Assembly: GCA_030374805.1 (NCBI GenBank)
Contig: JARGSG010000005.1
Coordinates: 310,001 to 374,000 of the forward strand
Reading direction: 5' to 3'
Length of the DNA stretch: 64,000 bases
Origin: Gracilaria gracilis
Taxonomy: Eukaryota > Rhodophyta > Florideophyceae > Gracilariales > Gracilariaceae
The translations under genes were made by a program, and so were the position numbers. Under the pieces are notes generated by a model. It did not search any database. It was given only the letters and a program-made list of their open reading frames with translations, and was not told the origin of the DNA. Shown here in pieces: positions 11,680 through 20,939 of the stretch; positions within the stretch are counted from its first letter, which is position 1; each line of letters starts with the position of its first letter.

Positions 11680-11814
11680 TTGAGGACGGCGACCCATCTC
11701 TAGCTTCCCGAAACAGCTTGGGCGGAGTATCTCTTACAGTGCATCACGCTTACAGCGGTAGCGTACAGGTGTATTTTCAAGAACCAGGCGGGACTTGAAC
11801 CCACAACCCCTGTA

Positions 11815-11829
11815 TCTGGGCCCATAACC
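11815..11829 (-). other. Primer-binding site of the mini-LTR element, matching initiator tRNA anticodon arm
   Basis: The minus strand reads GGTTATGGGCCCAGA immediately after the LTR. This is complementary to the GGGCCCATAACC anticodon arm of eukaryotic initiator tRNA-Met, the half-tRNA primer type known from Drosophila copia. The same site recurs at 11583-11597. A B-box-like GGGTTCAAGTCCC lies just downstream, so a tRNA-derived origin of the internal region is an alternative. Confidence 0.65.
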
Positions 11830-11854
11830 ATAAAAACAGCTGAGCAACTCCGGC

Positions 11855-12098
11855 TGTAATACAGAGGCGAGTGCACTGTATGATACGGGAAGATGATGAG
11901 ATGTTGGGTCGTGGCTGGCTGCTCTCCACGCAAGAGGAGCAGTCCAGGTCGTACCTCTTTATTTATACTGCGCCTCAAAGCAGGCTTGCAGTTGAAACAG
12001 AGAGCAACTGTGACCGAACCTAGCTTGAAGGTCACGCGCCGCTACAGAGGTCATGACTAAAGAAGACAGCAGCTTGTAGTACATACTACTTTGTCACA
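11855..12098 (-). repeat. E2 3' LTR (244 bp)
   Basis: Direct repeat of 16957-17200 with a single difference in 244 bp. Confidence 0.92.
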
Positions 12099-15000
12099 TT
12101 CGCCCGGTCTTTGGCTAAAGACGTCCTCGTCGAAGCCTGAGTAGCCAAAAAGTTCTTGAGAGATTCGGCACAATTGCGGAGAGCTGTACGCGGTAGCCAG
12201 GCTGCGTCCTCGGACGATTCGCCAACGAAGCGAACTAAGTAAAAGACACGTCGATTAAAGCGTTTGCGCGCAATAATCTCTTCGACTTCCTGTTCGATTG
12301 CACCGTCGTTGTCGATCACGATATCTAACGGGCCCTTGTTATCATCGTGAAACAAGCGGAGCTTCGCGACATGGAAGACGTTATGCGCGCGTCGCATGGT
12401 ACATGGTAACTCGATACGATAGGTTACTGGCCCAAGACGTTCTTGTATACGAAAGGGGGGCCGATAAAACGAGGTTGCCACTTCTTCGGAAGCGACGAGC
12501 GGCGTGTAAGTGAGAGATTATCAGCGCGGAGAAGGACAAGCATTCCTGGTTCAAAGGATACATCGCGGCGACTGCGGTCAGCATAAAACTTCTGATTGCA
12601 GCTGGCCTTTGCCAGGTGTTCGCGCGCCAGAGTGACCATCGCCTGTCGTCTGCTAACGTAGTCGTCAGCTGACTGAGAACGATCGGAACATTGTCCAAGG
12701 GTACGAGTAACTGGTGTGTGTGGATTGTAGCCAAGAGCGACTTCAAAGGGGGAAAGCCGAGTGCTGCTGTGACGCGAGGTGTTATATTCAAACTCGAGAG
12801 TAGGGAGCATGGTGTCCCAATCCGAAGGTGCGGCCTGTATTAACGAGCGAAGCATGGCAGACAGAGTGCGGATTAGGTTCTCGGATTGGCCGTCCGTTTG
12901 GGGATGGTCGGCCGTCGATGTATTGCTTCGTACATTCAGAAGTTGAGTGAGAGTTTTCCAAAACCTTGATGCTACCTTGGGGTCTCTGTCCGATACCAAG
13001 GTGTGGGGAACTCCGTGTTTGGCGAAGAGGTGATATTCGAAGAGAAATGCGGTGTCTTGAGCGCTGGCAGTCTTCTTCGTCGGGACAAATATGGACTGTT
13101 TGGAGAGTTTGTCCACAATTACTAGGATGGCATCGTACCCATTGCAAGTGGTGGGAAGTCCGGTGAGAAAATCGAAGGTGACGATCTCCCAGCAGCGATG
13201 GGGGATTGGTAACGGTTGCAGAAGTCCTTGCGGTGGTTTGCAGACTGGCTTGTTCGACTGGCAACTGCGGCACTGACGTACAAAGCGCAAAATGTAGCGG
13301 TACATTTGTGGCCAATAAACACTTCGAGCTGCGTTGAAGTATGTCTTGTCTGCGCCGACATGACCGATACCGTGGAAATAGCCTGTGAGCTCGTCACGGA
13401 GGATGCCTTCCGGGATGTACAGGCGAAGAGAACCAGTGCCTGCCCAGTATATTATTCCGTCGCAGACAGAGAAGTTTGTGGATATACGGCGTGACCTAGG
13501 AGAACTGTTGTTTTGCGTTGAAGGTCCGGACAAGATGTCGCGAGCCAAGGGGTCGGATGTGTAGAGTGCTCGAACGCGGGCATGCAGATCCGGAATACAG
13601 ATGGTAAGCGAGCGGAGAATGGGAAGGTGGTCAGGGCGGCGGCTAAGCGCGTCGGGTACCACATTGCGCTTTCCAGGGAGGTGTTCAACCTCGAATGAAT
13701 GTTCCTGGATCTCATCAAGCCAACGACATTGTCGGCCGGTGAGCTTTGACTTTGATTGAAGATAGCGGATCGGGTCGTGGTCGGTCTGTAGAAGAAAACG
13801 ACGTCCACGAAGGTACGGACCCCACACGCGGAGCGCGATCATCACGGCCAAGAGCTCTTGGTCCCCGGTGTCCCAATTGCTCTCTGACGGAGAAAGACGG
13901 TGTGAGAGGTAAGCAATAGGGTGTCCGTCCTGTGACAGAGTTGCACCAACTGCATGCTTGGATGCGTCGGTGGCCAGAACGAACGGCTTTGTAGGGTCTG
14001 GATGCGCAAGAACAGGTGCAGAAGTGAGGGCAGCCTTGATCGAATCAAACGCAGACTGTTGCGAGGGCGTCCACTCAAACGTATGAGAGCGGAGAAGGTC
14101 TGTGAGTGGCTGTAAGATCGCGGCATATCCCTTGACGAAGCGACGGTAGAAGTTGGCGAGGCCCACGAATTGCTGCACGTTCTTCAGATTCTTGGGCGTT
14201 GGCCAGTCGCGTACTGAAGAAACAAGACGCTCCTGCGTAGAGACTCCTTTGTCTGAGACAGTGAATCCTAGATACCTCCACTTTGTTCGCTCCGAACGAG
14301 CACTTGCTTGGTCTAGCGTACAGCTTGTGCTCTCGCAAAGCGGAGAATAACTGACGGAGATGTTCTTTGTGCTCTTCCATGGAGCGGCTGTAGACAAGAA
14401 TGTCGTCGAGGTAAAGCACTAGGCATTGTCCGTTGAGATGGCGTAGAGCGGAAGCGATGAGGCGCGAGAAAGCTGCTGGTGCGTTGCAGAGACCGAAGCA
14501 CAGTACCCGCCACTCGAACGAGCCATAGCGAGTCCTGATAGCGGTCTTGTGGCAGTCTTCTTCCTTGATGCGCATCTGGTGATAGGCCCCTACGAGGTCT
14601 ATCTGAGAAAAAAACGGTAGCTCCTGCAACTTGGTCCAGAGCCTCATCGATGAGGGGAAGAGGCGTGGCGTCTGGAATGGTGATTCGATTCAGCGCACGG
14701 TAGTCACAGACCATACGTAGTTCGCCGGACTTCTTCTTGACGAAGAAAACAGGTGCGCCAAACGGTGAGGAGGAGGGGCGAATGAGTCCTTTGCGAAGGA
14801 GCCCGTCTAGGGTGTTGCGGAGTACGTCTAGCTCTGCGGTAGAGAGCCTGATTACGGGTCGAACAGGAGGGGGTTCACCCGGACGGAGGTTGATCTCAAA
14901 GTCTTGTCCGCGCTGCGGAGGCAGCTCGTATGGTAGCTCTTCCTTGAAGACGTGCTCGAACTCGTCGACGATAGAGGCCAGCTCGGTGTGGCATTCGACG

Positions 15001-15642
15001 GACGTGGAAGGGCGCAGACGTAACGCATAAAGTTCACAGCCGCGCTGCTTGACGAGGCGGCGCATGCGCTTGTAAGTGATCGTCGGTACCGTTGGTTTGT
15101 CAACTCGCTTCGAAGAGGTAGAGTGGTTTCGTGGCAGCACTTTCGCTTGAGAACCATTAGCGCGCTTAATGGTTAGGCTGTACGATGACCAATCGACGTG
15201 AGGTCGTACCTGTTGGAGCCATTGACGCCCGACGGTGATGAGTGGAAGCCCGTTATCCGTGTCTTTCATATCGATGACATAGACTTTAACGGGGGCTTCC
15301 CCTGCCCTGTAGAGCGATCGTAGCTGTCGCCTGGAAATGAATTGGGACAGTTGTTGAGTTGCCAAGTTCGGTGAGGTGGTATTCGGAAGGTTCCAGGGAG
15401 AGCTTGCACAAGTGTGCAGTGTTCAGCGAGACGAAGGCATGTGAAGCTCCGGGGTCCAGATGAAAGGCAACTGGAGATCCATTGAGCGTGCCAGAGTACA
15501 TCATCTCGCCGACGGGGTTGGCGTCGATAGCAGAAAGCTTTGGGAGCGATCGAGCGCCAAGCGGTGCCGCACCGGCGTGCGGCTCGACTAGTTTTTCGAG
15601 CGATTCTTGTGACCGGAGGCTCCAGCCACGTTGAGTCGACAC
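12086..15642 (-). pseudogene. pol: E2 pol: protease, RT, RNase H, integrase, chromodomain (frameshifted)
   Basis: Protease: VAFHLDPGASHAFVS (15286-15642). Reverse transcriptase: GELRMVCDYRALN, SQIDLVGAYHQM, YLDDILVYS. RNase H: FVLATDASKHAVGATL and LLQTDHDPI. Integrase: zinc finger H-GIGHVGADKT...C-RSC, catalytic residues in VTFDFLTGL, VSDRDPK and DGQSEN, then a GPY-type region. C-terminal chromodomain: EQEVEEIIARKRFN...YLVRFVGESSEDAAWLP (12086-12481). The coherent protein is spread over several frames. The shifts fall at a run of C at 15299-15302, a run of seven A at 14608-14614, near 14276, and a run of six G at 12455-12460. With only one LTR difference, assembly indels are as likely as real decay. 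Confidence 0.85.
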
Positions 15643-15874
15643 GGGTGGGAGGAATCACTCCAAGGTCCTTTTCCCACACTTCATGCAACGATCGTGAGCG
15701 CGGTAGATGCGATTCTCCAGTGGGTTGCGGACATCGGCTGGTCCCCAACACTCTGAAGAAAGATCCTTGCCAATCAACGACGGTTCCGTAGACTTTCCAG
15801 ATCCTGATTTCGACGAACGGTCTTTGTTCTTCGACGTCTTTTATTTCGATGATGTGGACGACGGTTGGGATCCT

Positions 15875-16879
15875 TCATTCCATTTCTCCGAGATGTGGGA
15901 CTGTGCGCACAAAGTTGTACACTTCGGGCCATGTTCGGTGGTCTACCATCTGGGAAAGCGGACGGAGAGCTTCTTTTTGAAAAGAACAGGGGAGGCTGAG
16001 TTGGAAGAAGGTGAACGCTTCCGTGACTGGAGTGTTGCAGATATCTACGAGCTCGCGAAACTTTGTGATATGGCTCTCAAGGGAGCCATCGCTGTACTTC
16101 ATACGGATAAGCTGGACACGCGCAAGTGCAGTCTCGTTTGCAGGGACGAATTCGGACATCATTGCAGTCTGGAGTTGTTCGAGGGTATGAAAGTTCTCTC
16201 CTTCTCGCGTCGTGCGGGAGAACCAATGGTCCGCGTTATCACGTAGCAGGCATGACGCAATGTGTACTTCTTGTGCTGCTGTGATTGAAGGACAGAGGAT
16301 GGTTACTTTGCGCACGTTGGAGACAAAAGAACGCACTTTGATCGATGTACGCTCGCTGTCACGGCCGTGGTAGGTCGAAAAGTTAGAGGACTTCAGAACC
16401 TGCAGGAGGGATGGTGTAGAAGGATTCGTTGGATGCGACGCTGTGACCGGCGGACCAGCTCTTGGAGTAAGAGACTGTTGTGATGGAACACTTTGCGGAG
16501 TTTCGATGCGGTTCTGGAGAGCTTGCAATTGAGAAACTACCAAGGCCATGGTGTTCTGCTGTTCCTGAATCATTGACAGAAGAGCGGCAGGGGGAGGAGG
16601 AGATGTCGTGTGGTTAGAAGCAACGTTGATTGCAGCAGTGTTACCTGTATTGGCGGGGACAGGAGCTTCTGAATTCGAGTGGCTGATCTGCGCCAAGGGG
16701 AGAGCTGCTGGACTCATGTGAGAGAGCGACTGGGTTGCTGGCGGTGCCTCGGCAGGGACGGCTGAAACCTGTGGTGGTTCTGGCGGGAGAGACGCCGAAC
16801 GACGGGACGAAGCTGCTTGGGACGGCGGCGTGGGTGTGGGAACGCGGCGGCCAAGTTTCGACTGGCAGGCTAGCGGCAT
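15875..16879 (-). CDS. gag: E2 Gag
   Basis: 334 aa. The Pro/Ser-rich N-terminal half (residues 1-150) includes a helical segment (MIQEQQNTMALVVSQLQALQNRIE). It is followed by a Ty3-type capsid core with DHWFSR, FHTLEQLQTAMMSEFVP and ITKFRELVDICNT. The start is the ATG soon after the 5' LTR and primer-binding site. The frame ends at a stop after GEME, and protease begins in another frame about 230 bp on, so a frameshift is needed to make Gag-Pol. The nucleocapsid zinc knuckle is not clear. It would form the virus-like particle. Confidence 0.8.
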   Translation of the reverse strand: MPLACQSKLGRRVPTPTPPSQAASSRRSASLPPEPPQVSAVPAEAPPATQSLSHMSPAALPLAQISHSNSEAPVPANTGNTAAINVASNHTTSPPPPAALLSMIQEQQNTMALVVSQLQALQNRIETPQSVPSQQSLTPRAGPPVTASHPTNPSTPSLLQVLKSSNFSTYHGRDSERTSIKVRSFVSNVRKVTILCPSITAAQEVHIASCLLRDNADHWFSRTTREGENFHTLEQLQTAMMSEFVPANETALARVQLIRMKYSDGSLESHITKFRELVDICNTPVTEAFTFFQLSLPCSFQKEALRPLSQMVDHRTWPEVYNFVRTVPHLGEME

Positions 16880-16940
16880 CTTGGGACACGCAGCAGTGAA
16901 AGGAAAGATGTTGTGATGCGTTCCAGCGGTGAGGAACGAA

Positions 16941-16954
16941 AGGCGATGCTACCA
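16941..16954 (-). other. E2 primer-binding site
   Basis: The minus strand reads TGGTAGCATCGCCT starting two bases after the 5' LTR. A tRNA ending ...GGCGATGCTACCA would prime; the GCTACCA end fits an initiator tRNA-Met. Confidence 0.6.
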
Positions 16955-16956
16955 AA

Positions 16957-17200
16957 TGTAATACAGAGGCGAGTGCACTGTATGATACGGGAAGATGATG
17001 AGATGTTGGGTCGTGGCTGGCTGCTCTCCACGCAAGAGTAGCAGTCCAGGTCGTACCTCTTTATTTATACTGCGCCTCAAAGCAGGCTTGCAGTTGAAAC
17101 AGAGAGCAACTGTGACCGAACCTAGCTTGAAGGTCACGCGCCGCTACAGAGGTCATGACTAAAGAAGACAGCAGCTTGTAGTACATACTACTTTGTCACA
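16957..17200 (-). repeat. E2 5' LTR (244 bp)
   Basis: Bounded by TG/CA; target duplication CCGGC follows at 17201-17205. Confidence 0.92.
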
Positions 17201-17248
17201 CCGGCGCTCTCTGCGCTGGTTTCCTGCACGTGTCACTCATGTTTTATA

Positions 17249-18705
17249 GCGGAACCACTGCATTCCTGGAGTTTTGACTCCAAATGAGGCATTGCGGACT
17301 GTAGCGGTACGGTCTTAGAGTTGACTGACCGGAGATCGACCGTGAACCTCAGTTTGTCCGTTCCAGGTTTTGGTACGGCTAGGGCAGGGCTCGCCCACTT
17401 TGCTGACGGGTTGCGGTACACCGCGCCAATTTTCTCAAGTTGTTTGATAGTGTGGCTGATGAAGACTCTCTGGTTCTCCGCGTATCGCCGCTGGGGGCAA
17501 CGAGATGGTTTTGCCCCGGTTCGGAGTTGAATTTCCAATGGCGGGACGTTTGCAGGGGGATCGGTTCCGAGCTTAATGCGAAATATTGAACGATGTTCTT
17601 TCAGTATGTCCTTCAGCCGGTCCACCCCATGTTCCGTCATTCCATTCTTTGCGGCTTCTGTGGCTAATGCGAGCACTGCCTTGTCGATCTCATGTGGGTC
17701 GTCCGTTCCAAAACCAGCTGTGAGGTGTTCCGGGGGCTCGATAGGATCATGTTCCGTGTCCTGATACGATATGCCACGGTAGGTGCCGCTGGTATGCTTT
17801 TCCTTTACGCGGTTGATGCACTTGCCGTTGATCCCGGGACCAACTTTCTCGAGGTGGGCATCCAGGTCAAAACCGTTTGCCTTCAGCAGCGGTCTGCCGA
17901 GAATTACCTCGTTCATTGTCTGGTCGGTCACAAGAAATTCGATTCCGTGCAATAGAATCGGGATTTTTGTCCGGGGAAGAGTGATGACGATAGACATGGT
18001 GGCCTTTTGTGTTGCAGTGAAAAGGATTGGATTCTGTTTCGTGCTCTTCACAGCTGTTTCCAGATTGATGTCACCAGGGAGGTCCACAACGTCCACTGTG
18101 TGCTTGACATTGATCCTCTCTAAGACATCTTTGGAGATGGCACTAAAGTCCGATCCGTAGTCTCCAATCGCTATTGCTGCCAAGGTCTCTTCAAGAAAAA
18201 CCTCGTAACGCCCGTCGTTCTTCTTCGTCTTGCTGGCGACTATTGCCTTGATACTCTTCTGCCTCTTTTTCTCAGCATAGAACTCGTCGAGCAAGGTCTT
18301 CCGTTCTTTCTCAGTGGTGACTTCGCACTCGCTGATTCGGTGTAGCTTTTTACATTTTTTCTTGTTTAGACACGGTTTGTCCCAAATGCGAGAGCTTCCG
18401 GATGGCTTGCGGTCTGTATTTGACTCTTTACCTAGCTTCTGACGTTTTGAGCTAGCTGACTCATGAGGTTGGTGTGTGTCGTGGCTTGCGGACCTTTTAC
18501 CTTCGCGGTGGTTTCTCCGCTTCAATTGAGCCCTTGCAGTCTCCCCGTTGTGCACTTTGACTGCCAGAGCACTGGCTCGTTTCATGAAATGAGAAATACT
18601 AGACTTTTCTGACGCAGTCCAGTAGGTCTTTTCGTTCAAGAGACGCACTCGTAGTTCAGCAGGCTTGACGCGATTGATGAGCTTCGGAACGATGGTTTTG
18701 CATAT
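17249..18705 (-). pseudogene. E1 gag C-terminal part, protease and start of reverse transcriptase
   Basis: This frame continues directly from the gag frame after one TAG codon (18708-18706). It shows a basic region, an unusual zinc-knuckle-like CLNKKKCKKLHRISEC, an aspartic-protease-like IAIGDYGSDFSAIS (DYGS in place of the usual DTGS) and the start of the reverse transcriptase (KWASPALAVPKPGTDKLRF, VDLRSVN). It ends abruptly at LQECSGSA, where the mini-LTR array was inserted; the next residues resume at 11364. It would be the Gag-Pol polyprotein if uninterrupted. Confidence 0.85.
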
Positions 18706-19155
18706 CTAAGAGTCTTTAACGACATCTGAAGCATTGTTGCGATCCAAATTCATCACAATGTTGACAACGAACTCTCTTGCCGCTCTACCAGGATCCTGGG
18801 GGCACAGCTTGTACTCGACGGCGTCGAGAGAGGCTTGTACACGCTCCGCCATGTCCTTGGGTGCGATCTTTAGAGAGTCTTCAAACCATTTCTGCACAAC
18901 TTCATCTGTCGCCTCCTCAACAGTGCTTGCATTCTCGATTTCCCCCAGAATGCACAAGCTGTGCAACATCTCCGGTTTGATGCACTGACGAATGCTTGCC
19001 GGCTCGATTTTGTCGTTCTCATCCCTGGTCCTATTTAAGTCTGCAATATACTCTTTGTAAGCGGCGTATTCCACTTCAAACTTGATCATGCTCGGCTGCG
19101 TAGGACTCTCCAGCCTGGGAGCACTTACTGTAGACATTATTCCGTAGTTCGACAT
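18706..19155 (-). CDS. gag: E1 Gag N-terminal part
   Basis: Starts at MSNYGIMSTVSAPRLE (ATG at 19155) soon after the 5' LTR and gives 149 aa ending at an in-frame TAG. The reading frame continues without a shift into the zinc knuckle and pol, so the TAG either separates Gag from Gag-Pol by read-through or is a nonsense mutation. The sequence is acidic and helical (FEVEYAAYKEYIADLNRTRDEND...), in keeping with a capsid domain, but similarity to known capsids is weak. Confidence 0.6.
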   Translation of the reverse strand: MSNYGIMSTVSAPRLESPTQPSMIKFEVEYAAYKEYIADLNRTRDENDKIEPASIRQCIKPEMLHSLCILGEIENASTVEEATDEVVQKWFEDSLKIAPKDMAERVQASLDAVEYKLCPQDPGRAAREFVVNIVMNLDRNNASDVVKDS

Positions 19156-19167
19156 TGCGCGGGTGCA

Positions 19168-19183
19168 AACTGTAGACAATATG
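19168..19183. repeat. 16-bp perfect palindrome next to the E1 5' LTR
   Basis: GCTCTTTCGAAAGAGC lies about 25 bp inside E1 from the 5' LTR (position estimated to a few bases), where a primer-binding site would be expected. It could form a hairpin in the genomic RNA. Confidence 0.5.
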
Positions 19184-19207
19184 CTCTTTCGAAAGAGCAA
19201 AGCGCTT

Positions 19208-19498
19208 TGTTGACTCGTCAAAGTTCGCTGCGCGCAACGGGCGAAAGACAGAGAATGGGCACTTTGGGAACTCCGCCTTCTCGCGGTTTGCCCCCGAACC
19301 TCGATGGGGTTTGGTACGTTTTATTCTCACGCAGATGCAATTGAGTGCGTCTTCGTGTATGTCAGTCGCCTGGCAGGTTGGCCCATGACACTCTTACGTA
19401 ATATCATTCAAGATGTTCATTACGTAAGGTGTTAGGAATCTCCTGCATATGCGCTGATCTCACTCCGAATTAAGGGCTCAGCTGAGATCTGGTCAACA
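19208..19498 (-). repeat. E1 5' LTR
   Basis: 291 bp, six differences from 8362-8652; target duplication GTATT follows at 19499-19503. Confidence 0.9.
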
Positions 19499-19627
19499 GT
19501 ATTCAGTCATGAATGCCAAAATGGTACTTTGATGACTACCATGTGACTAAAATGACTGATTGGCTTAAAAATGCCATGACTACTGATTTTCGAGGTCGAG
19601 AAATCCGCAGTCACAAACACGGCCCTG

Positions 19628-19635
19628 ATTTCGAG
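19628..19635. repeat. 8-bp target site duplication, right copy (ATTTCGAG)
   Basis: Matches 4502-4509 and follows the right inverted terminal repeat of the hAT-like element. Confidence 0.8.
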
Positions 19636-19691
19636 AGCGTACCAATTTGTAGGTTAGCAACGCCTAAAAACAGCTTGTTGCTTAATATAGC

Positions 19692-19760
19692 TTTTGCTTT
19701 GAGCAAACCCCTTGATTAGCTCTACATTAGATAAGCCCGTTTGTTAGTAGGAGCTTTGCT
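19692..19760. repeat. Dispersed ~70-bp repeat, copy 1
   Basis: It runs from TTTTGCTTTGAGCAAA to GTAGGAGCTTTGCT and has a close copy at 23951-24019. No inverted ends are obvious. It may be part of a short interspersed element. Confidence 0.6.
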
Positions 19761-20097
19761 TATTTGCTATGAACACCTGGCCAGCTATGAAGGTAAGAGA
19801 ATATTCATGGAAACGTTTACGTTTACGTGTACGTGTACTCAAGTGTTGTCAGTTGCTTCTGTGCTTTATTTCAAAGTCTTTAAGTTTATGTAAACCTTTA
19901 TATCTGTGATGAGTGTCCGCCAATGGCACACAACAAACTTCCCAAAATCGCACACCCATTGCCGCTGCGGCAGCTCCGACAACCTCTCCACGAACACCAA
20001 CACGAGGGTCACCCTCCTCAGCTGTAAGAATTTCCGGATGAAAACGTGGACAACTAAGACATGTTGGTGGCATTGTGTATCGCGGTAAGACCGTGAA

Positions 20098-20394
20098 TCA
20101 TGGCGGGATTGTGATCCTCGGCAGGATTGTAATGAAAGGGCCAACCGTTACCTCTGGAATTAGGGAAGCAGGTTGGACTGGAGAAGGAGAAGGAGAAACA
20201 CTGGGAAGGGGGAATATATAGTCCGGAAGAATGACATAAGGTTCGTGGTCGAGAACTTTGTTTGCTGTGGGAAGAGGGCTTTCAGCGAGTTTTCTCTTCA
20301 CGGTTTTGTGAGTCTCTCCGGTGGTGTCGGAAGTGGGGACAACTGTAGCATAGGATAGAGCGAAGCACATAGTGAGAATAAGAAGGTTCTTCAT
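20098..20394 (-). CDS. Small secreted proline-rich protein, frame possibly continuing beyond a TGA
   Basis: 98 aa from the ATG at 20394. A signal peptide (MKNLLILTMCFALSYA) is followed by a basic stretch and a Pro/Ser-rich tail (PLPSVSPSPSPVQPAS) ending ITILPRITIPP. The stop is TGA, but the same frame stays open for about 82 more codons to 19849. It begins with a near repeat of the last motif (FTVLPRYTMPP), then TCLSCPRFHP and an Ala/Gly segment. This suggests a longer ancestral protein cut by a nonsense change, or read-through. Function is unknown; it is probably extracellular. An upstream in-frame ATG exists but the signal peptide fixes this start. Confidence 0.6.
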   Translation of the reverse strand: MKNLLILTMCFALSYATVVPTSDTTGETHKTVKRKLAESPLPTANKVLDHEPYVILPDYIFPLPSVSPSPSPVQPASLIPEVTVGPFITILPRITIPP

Positions 20395-20504
20395 GGCTGA
20401 TATGGTTGTTATCCATGCGAAAGCTGAGTTCGGTTTGTGTTGCAGGGTTGGAGAAGACGAGGGAAGAAATAGACCTGAACTGCAGTTTGGAAATGACATC
20501 TGCA

Positions 20505-20514
20505 ACTTATATAG
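20505..20514 (-). promoter_or_regulatory. TATA box of the proline-rich gene
   Basis: CTATATAAGT on the minus strand, about 112 bp upstream of the ATG at 20394. Confidence 0.55.
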
Positions 20515-20603
20515 AAAAAGTCTGCTACAGAATCGATTTGTTGCCATCAATCAAGGGGATCCACTAGGCGTTCTGTTCAGCTCATATCTACGACTCGATT
20601 AGT

Positions 20604-20939
20604 TTAGGCATATTGCTTTCGATTGAAGAAGATTTTGATCGTTTCAAGAGTGTGTGGCTGTTGGTTGTAGATAGCAATGTCTTTTAAGTCAACGCAGATC
20701 AATTGCTCGCTCGAAAGTGTAACTGGGTATGAACATAGCGACTTGCATTTGCGGAGAACACCCTTAACTGGTGAAATGATGGCCAGTCCGTTCCACATTC
20801 GCTTAGAGAAGCAAACAGTTACATAGTGAACTTGGGCACCGGCAAGCCAGGAGAAAGCGGGAAATTCTCCAGATAGCGAAATGGACATAGATTTAGAATG
20901 TGTGACATTCTTCATTATTATTATGTATAAAAATAACAC
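20604..20939 (-). CDS. Hypothetical 111-aa frame (weak)
   Basis: Opens MLFLYIIIMKNVTHSKSMS. No domain or convincing signal peptide was recognised. It is kept only because it is a contiguous frame between two TATA-driven secreted genes; it may be chance. Confidence 0.2.
   Translation of the reverse strand: MLFLYIIIMKNVTHSKSMSISLSGEFPAFSWLAGAQVHYVTVCFSKRMWNGLAIISPVKGVLRKCKSLCSYPVTLSSEQLICVDLKDIAIYNQQPHTLETIKIFFNRKQYA

Larger units (their letters stand above)
11855..17200 (-). mobile_element. E2: Ty3/gypsy chromovirus nested in the mini-LTR array
   Basis: Two 244-bp LTRs (11855-12098 and 16957-17200), TG...CA, differ at one base, and the flanking duplication is CCGGC (11850-11854; 17201-17205). 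The insertion is therefore very recent. The primer-binding site after the 5' LTR fits the 3' end of an initiator-type tRNA. Gag is intact, but pol is broken by several single-base shifts, mostly at homopolymers, which is unusual for such a young copy. Confidence 0.92.
11365..17248 (-). mobile_element. Tandem miniature LTR retrotransposon (TRIM/SMART type), inserted in E1
   Basis: Five blocks alternate LTR-internal-LTR-internal-LTR: 69-bp LTRs at 11365-11433, 11597-11665 and 11829-11854 plus 17206-17248 (the last split by E2), and 163-bp internals at 11434-11596 and 11666-11828; the period is 232 bp. An exact 5-bp duplication GCGGA flanks the whole (11360-11364; 17249-17253). On the minus strand each LTR begins TATAAAAC and ends GTTTTTATG. 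The internal begins with a primer-site-like GTTATGGGCCCAGA and ends with polypurine GGAAAGAGGAGGAG. There is no coding capacity. Copies differ at only one base per block, so the tandem form is young. Confidence 0.85.
8362..19498 (-). mobile_element. E1: Ty3/gypsy chromovirus LTR retrotransposon, split by nested insertions
   Basis: Two 291-bp LTRs (8362-8652 and 19208-19498) begin TGTTGAC and end GTCAACA, differ at six positions (about 2%), and are flanked by the 5-bp duplication GTATT. Coding is on the minus strand: gag, protease, reverse transcriptase, RNase H, integrase, chromodomain. A polypurine GGGGGGAC abuts the 3' LTR (8653-8660). The reverse transcriptase is interrupted at 11365-17248 by a miniature LTR array which itself contains E2. 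Downstream of the 5' LTR there is no TGG-type primer-binding site; the sequence reads AAGCGCTTTG followed by a perfect 16-bp palindrome. Confidence 0.9.
4510..19627. mobile_element. hAT-like non-autonomous DNA element (outermost layer of the nest)
   Basis: Its ends are inverted repeats of about 20 bp: the left reads CAGGCCCGTATTTGTGACTG and the right reads CAGGGCCGTGTTTGTGACTG on the opposite strand (two mismatches). The flanks are an exact 8-bp duplication, ATTTCGAG (4502-4509 and 19628-19635). CAG termini, an 8-bp target duplication and many subterminal TGACT/AGTCA copies at both ends (4520-4615; 19504-19610) are typical of hAT elements. Removing the T1 transposon and the E1 retrotransposon nested within it leaves only about 0.63 kb and no hAT transposase, so it would have moved in trans. 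It is the oldest layer of this nest. Confidence 0.75.

Noticed and set aside
11468..12035. Open frames sharing a common C-terminal half within 11468-12035
   Set aside because: They are chance read-throughs of the mini-LTR array and the E2 LTR; the similarity reflects the repeats, not a gene family.
16949..17137. Open frame in the E2 LTR, also present in the other LTR
   Set aside because: It lies wholly in the LTR, has no domain and is antisense to no known LTR gene; a repeat artefact.
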